Below are positions 63,101 to 64,000 of a stretch of DNA of 64,000 nucleotides, one piece after another (the first letter of the stretch is position 1; each line of letters starts with the position of its first letter). Origin of the DNA: Takakia lepidozioides (Eukaryota > Streptophyta > Takakiopsida > Takakiales > Takakiaceae); contig CM060731.1 of the NCBI GenBank assembly GCA_030704615.1, forward strand, positions 24,922,001-24,986,000, in the 5' to 3' direction. The position numbers and the translations under genes were made by a program. Under the pieces are notes generated by a model. The model was not told the origin of the DNA. It saw only the letters and a program-made list of their open reading frames with translations, and ran no database searches.

Positions 63101-64000
63101 GCTAAGTCCCTGGACGGCAATAGGGCCTAGAACTGGAAAACGGCGCCGAATTTCCAGTTCCGGGCCAGCCACACTAGGGACTTAGCCCGAAAATGGCTAA
63201 GTCCCTGAACGGCAATAGGGCCTGGAACTGGAAAATGGCGCCGAATTTCCAGTTCCGGGCCAGCCAGTCTAGGGACTTTGCCATTTTCGGAGCCCTGACT
63301 GGAAATTCGGCGCCATTTTCCCTAACACCACTTAGGCCTCTAACATCCTGAAATGCCAGGACTTGAAAGAAAGGCAGCGCGTATGTACCTGTACAGAAGG
63401 CGCATTGCTGCTTTGTCCGCGTTCGGCTGGTCGGTGAACTCGTGGCTCCGGCGAGCATCTGCTATCTCCCGAAAGAATAGGTTGGTTTTGTAGAGCAGAA
63501 AGTACCTCGTCACATAGTCACGCAGGCTCTCTGCTGCAGGAGATATCTCCATCTTGAACTGATGTGCTTGTGTGTCCAGCTGCTCTTGCGCATTCGTCGT
63601 CACCTGTGGAGATTGTCCATCAGATCGCTTTCCTCAAAAAATACAATGAATCAACCCCCTACTAGAGTACAAGCCCCAAACGAAGCGTGGGGAAGTACCT
63701 GAAACCACCATGTCATGCGGTTCATCCACATGTCGAATGTGGGGTCAGAGAGTTTGTCCGGTTTGGGGAAGCTCCACATGTCCCTGGTACTTTGGGAACC
63801 ATTCCAGATTTGGAGCCACCGGGTCTGTCCAACCACCCAGCATATTCGTAAGCGCCAAACACCACAAAAAGGAGTTGTTGCCACCACAATTTGGTTAAGA
63901 ATGTATCACCTTTTCTGTTGCATCCACACAGGATGTGGCTAGACGATGGAGCTTCTCCAATGTCATCGTGGGCTTCAGAGCGCGAGAGTAGTGCTTTCCC
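60145..64000 (-). CDS. putative permuted amino-methyltransferase-like protein (5' end outside window)
   Basis: Seven exons on the minus strand are joined in phase: 63910-64000 (partial), 63699-63824, 63389-63603, 61369-62493, 61017-61280, 60734-60932 and 60145-60604 (stop). All junctions are GT..AG. The order of motifs is: a Trp-rich N-terminal region (TRWLQIWNGSQ, MWMNRMTWWFQ); a basic linker with KKKK patches; VERACDMILLDIPDG followed by GGCVVVLATRG (like motif IV, D-P-P-Y, of amino-methyltransferases); then GRILDLTCGTGASMW and RHVFAFEPD (motif I, with the acidic cofactor residue); and an acidic C-terminal tail. A catalytic motif before motif I is the permuted layout of many N4-cytosine/N6-adenine DNA methyltransferases. 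Two one-base losses, in a G8 run at about 61671 and near 61110, break the frame, so this copy may be a pseudogene or contain sequence errors. Family identity is inference. The nearby transposon terminus suggests a mobile gene. Confidence 0.6.
62494..63388 (-). other. intron carrying the 95-bp hairpin array
   Basis: The intron is bounded by donor CTGTACAG|gtacat (63389/63388) and acceptor aatgcag|GTACTG (62494/62493). The phase joins LLYR to YCKFSLLEKG. At 895 bp it is about ten times longer than the neighbouring introns, and almost all of the excess is the repeat array. Confidence 0.65.
62520..63330. repeat. tandem array of ~95-bp units, each with two hairpins (right array)
   Basis: Eight units have their GGCGCC core at 62571, 62666, 62761, 62856, 62952, 63047, 63142 and 63237, a period of 95-96 bp. 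Each unit has stem 1, AGGGACTTAG with its reverse complement CTAAGTCCCT around a loop such as CCCGAAAATGG, and stem 2, GGAACTGGAA with TTCCAGTTCC around a GGCGCC-containing loop. Units differ by only a few bases. A last inverted half unit (GGAAATTCGGCGCCATTTTC) ends near 63330. Open frames on both strands here are by-products of the repeat. Confidence 0.92.

Noticed and set aside
62520-63330. CRISPR-like array
   Set aside because: Units are contiguous without unique spacers, contain two hairpins each and lie in an intron of a eukaryotic gene.

Overview
The window looks like nuclear DNA of a land plant with a repeat-rich genome. It has intron-containing genes with GT..AG splice sites, a type I MADS-box gene, a cinnamyl-alcohol-dehydrogenase-type gene, and large Ty3/gypsy retrotransposons of Tat/Athila character. 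The mix and the unusual repeats suggest a non-flowering plant such as a fern or lycophyte, but the sequence alone does not prove the taxon.

Left part (1-28.7 kb), the genic half: (i) an array of palindromic GGCGCC-centred units at 0.8-1.6 kb, ending in a CATGAGC-rich transposon-like terminus near 1785; (ii) an intronless MADS-box gene at 4120-5340; (iii) a gene of about 17-18 exons on the minus strand (14780 to 6200) for a TPR protein with a C-terminal SGNH-like domain; (iv) a complete six-exon, 357-residue CAD-family dehydrogenase on the minus strand (20392 to 17469); (v) a 2.5-kb foldback element at 21.2-23.6 kb; (vi) a poly-A retroposon with an 8-bp target duplication at 24.3 kb; (vii) a duplicated, broken copy of the 5' end of the TPR gene at 24.9-26.0 kb.

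Right part (28.7-60 kb), a nest of retrotransposons. Family A is a Tat/Athila-like element with a leader ORF, gag, protease and pol; pol runs on into an extension of about 1500 residues. It occurs three times: copy 1 (28753-37357, 5'-truncated), copy 2 (43825-57029, two LTRs and a GAAGC target duplication) and copy 3 (57500-59923, LTR plus broken gag). Copy 2, and apparently copy 3, interrupt a second Ty3/gypsy element, family B (about 37.6-43.8 kb, continuing at 57035-57499). Family B carries a C5-cytosine DNA methyltransferase domain with motifs I, IV, VI, VIII, IX and X between its protease and reverse transcriptase. This is the most striking feature of the window: a retroelement carrying its own DNA methylation enzyme, now degenerate.

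Right end (59.9-64 kb): the gag of family A copy 3 is cut by a terminus resembling the one at 1785. Beyond it lies a minus-strand multi-exon gene running off the window. Its product has a circularly permuted methyltransferase layout (a DIPDG motif upstream of an ILDLTCGTG motif), resembling amino-methyltransferases of the N4-cytosine/N6-adenine type. Its 0.9-kb intron holds an array of 95-bp units, each folding into two hairpins. Thus two methyltransferase genes of different chemistry sit on or beside mobile DNA in one window. The link between them is inference.
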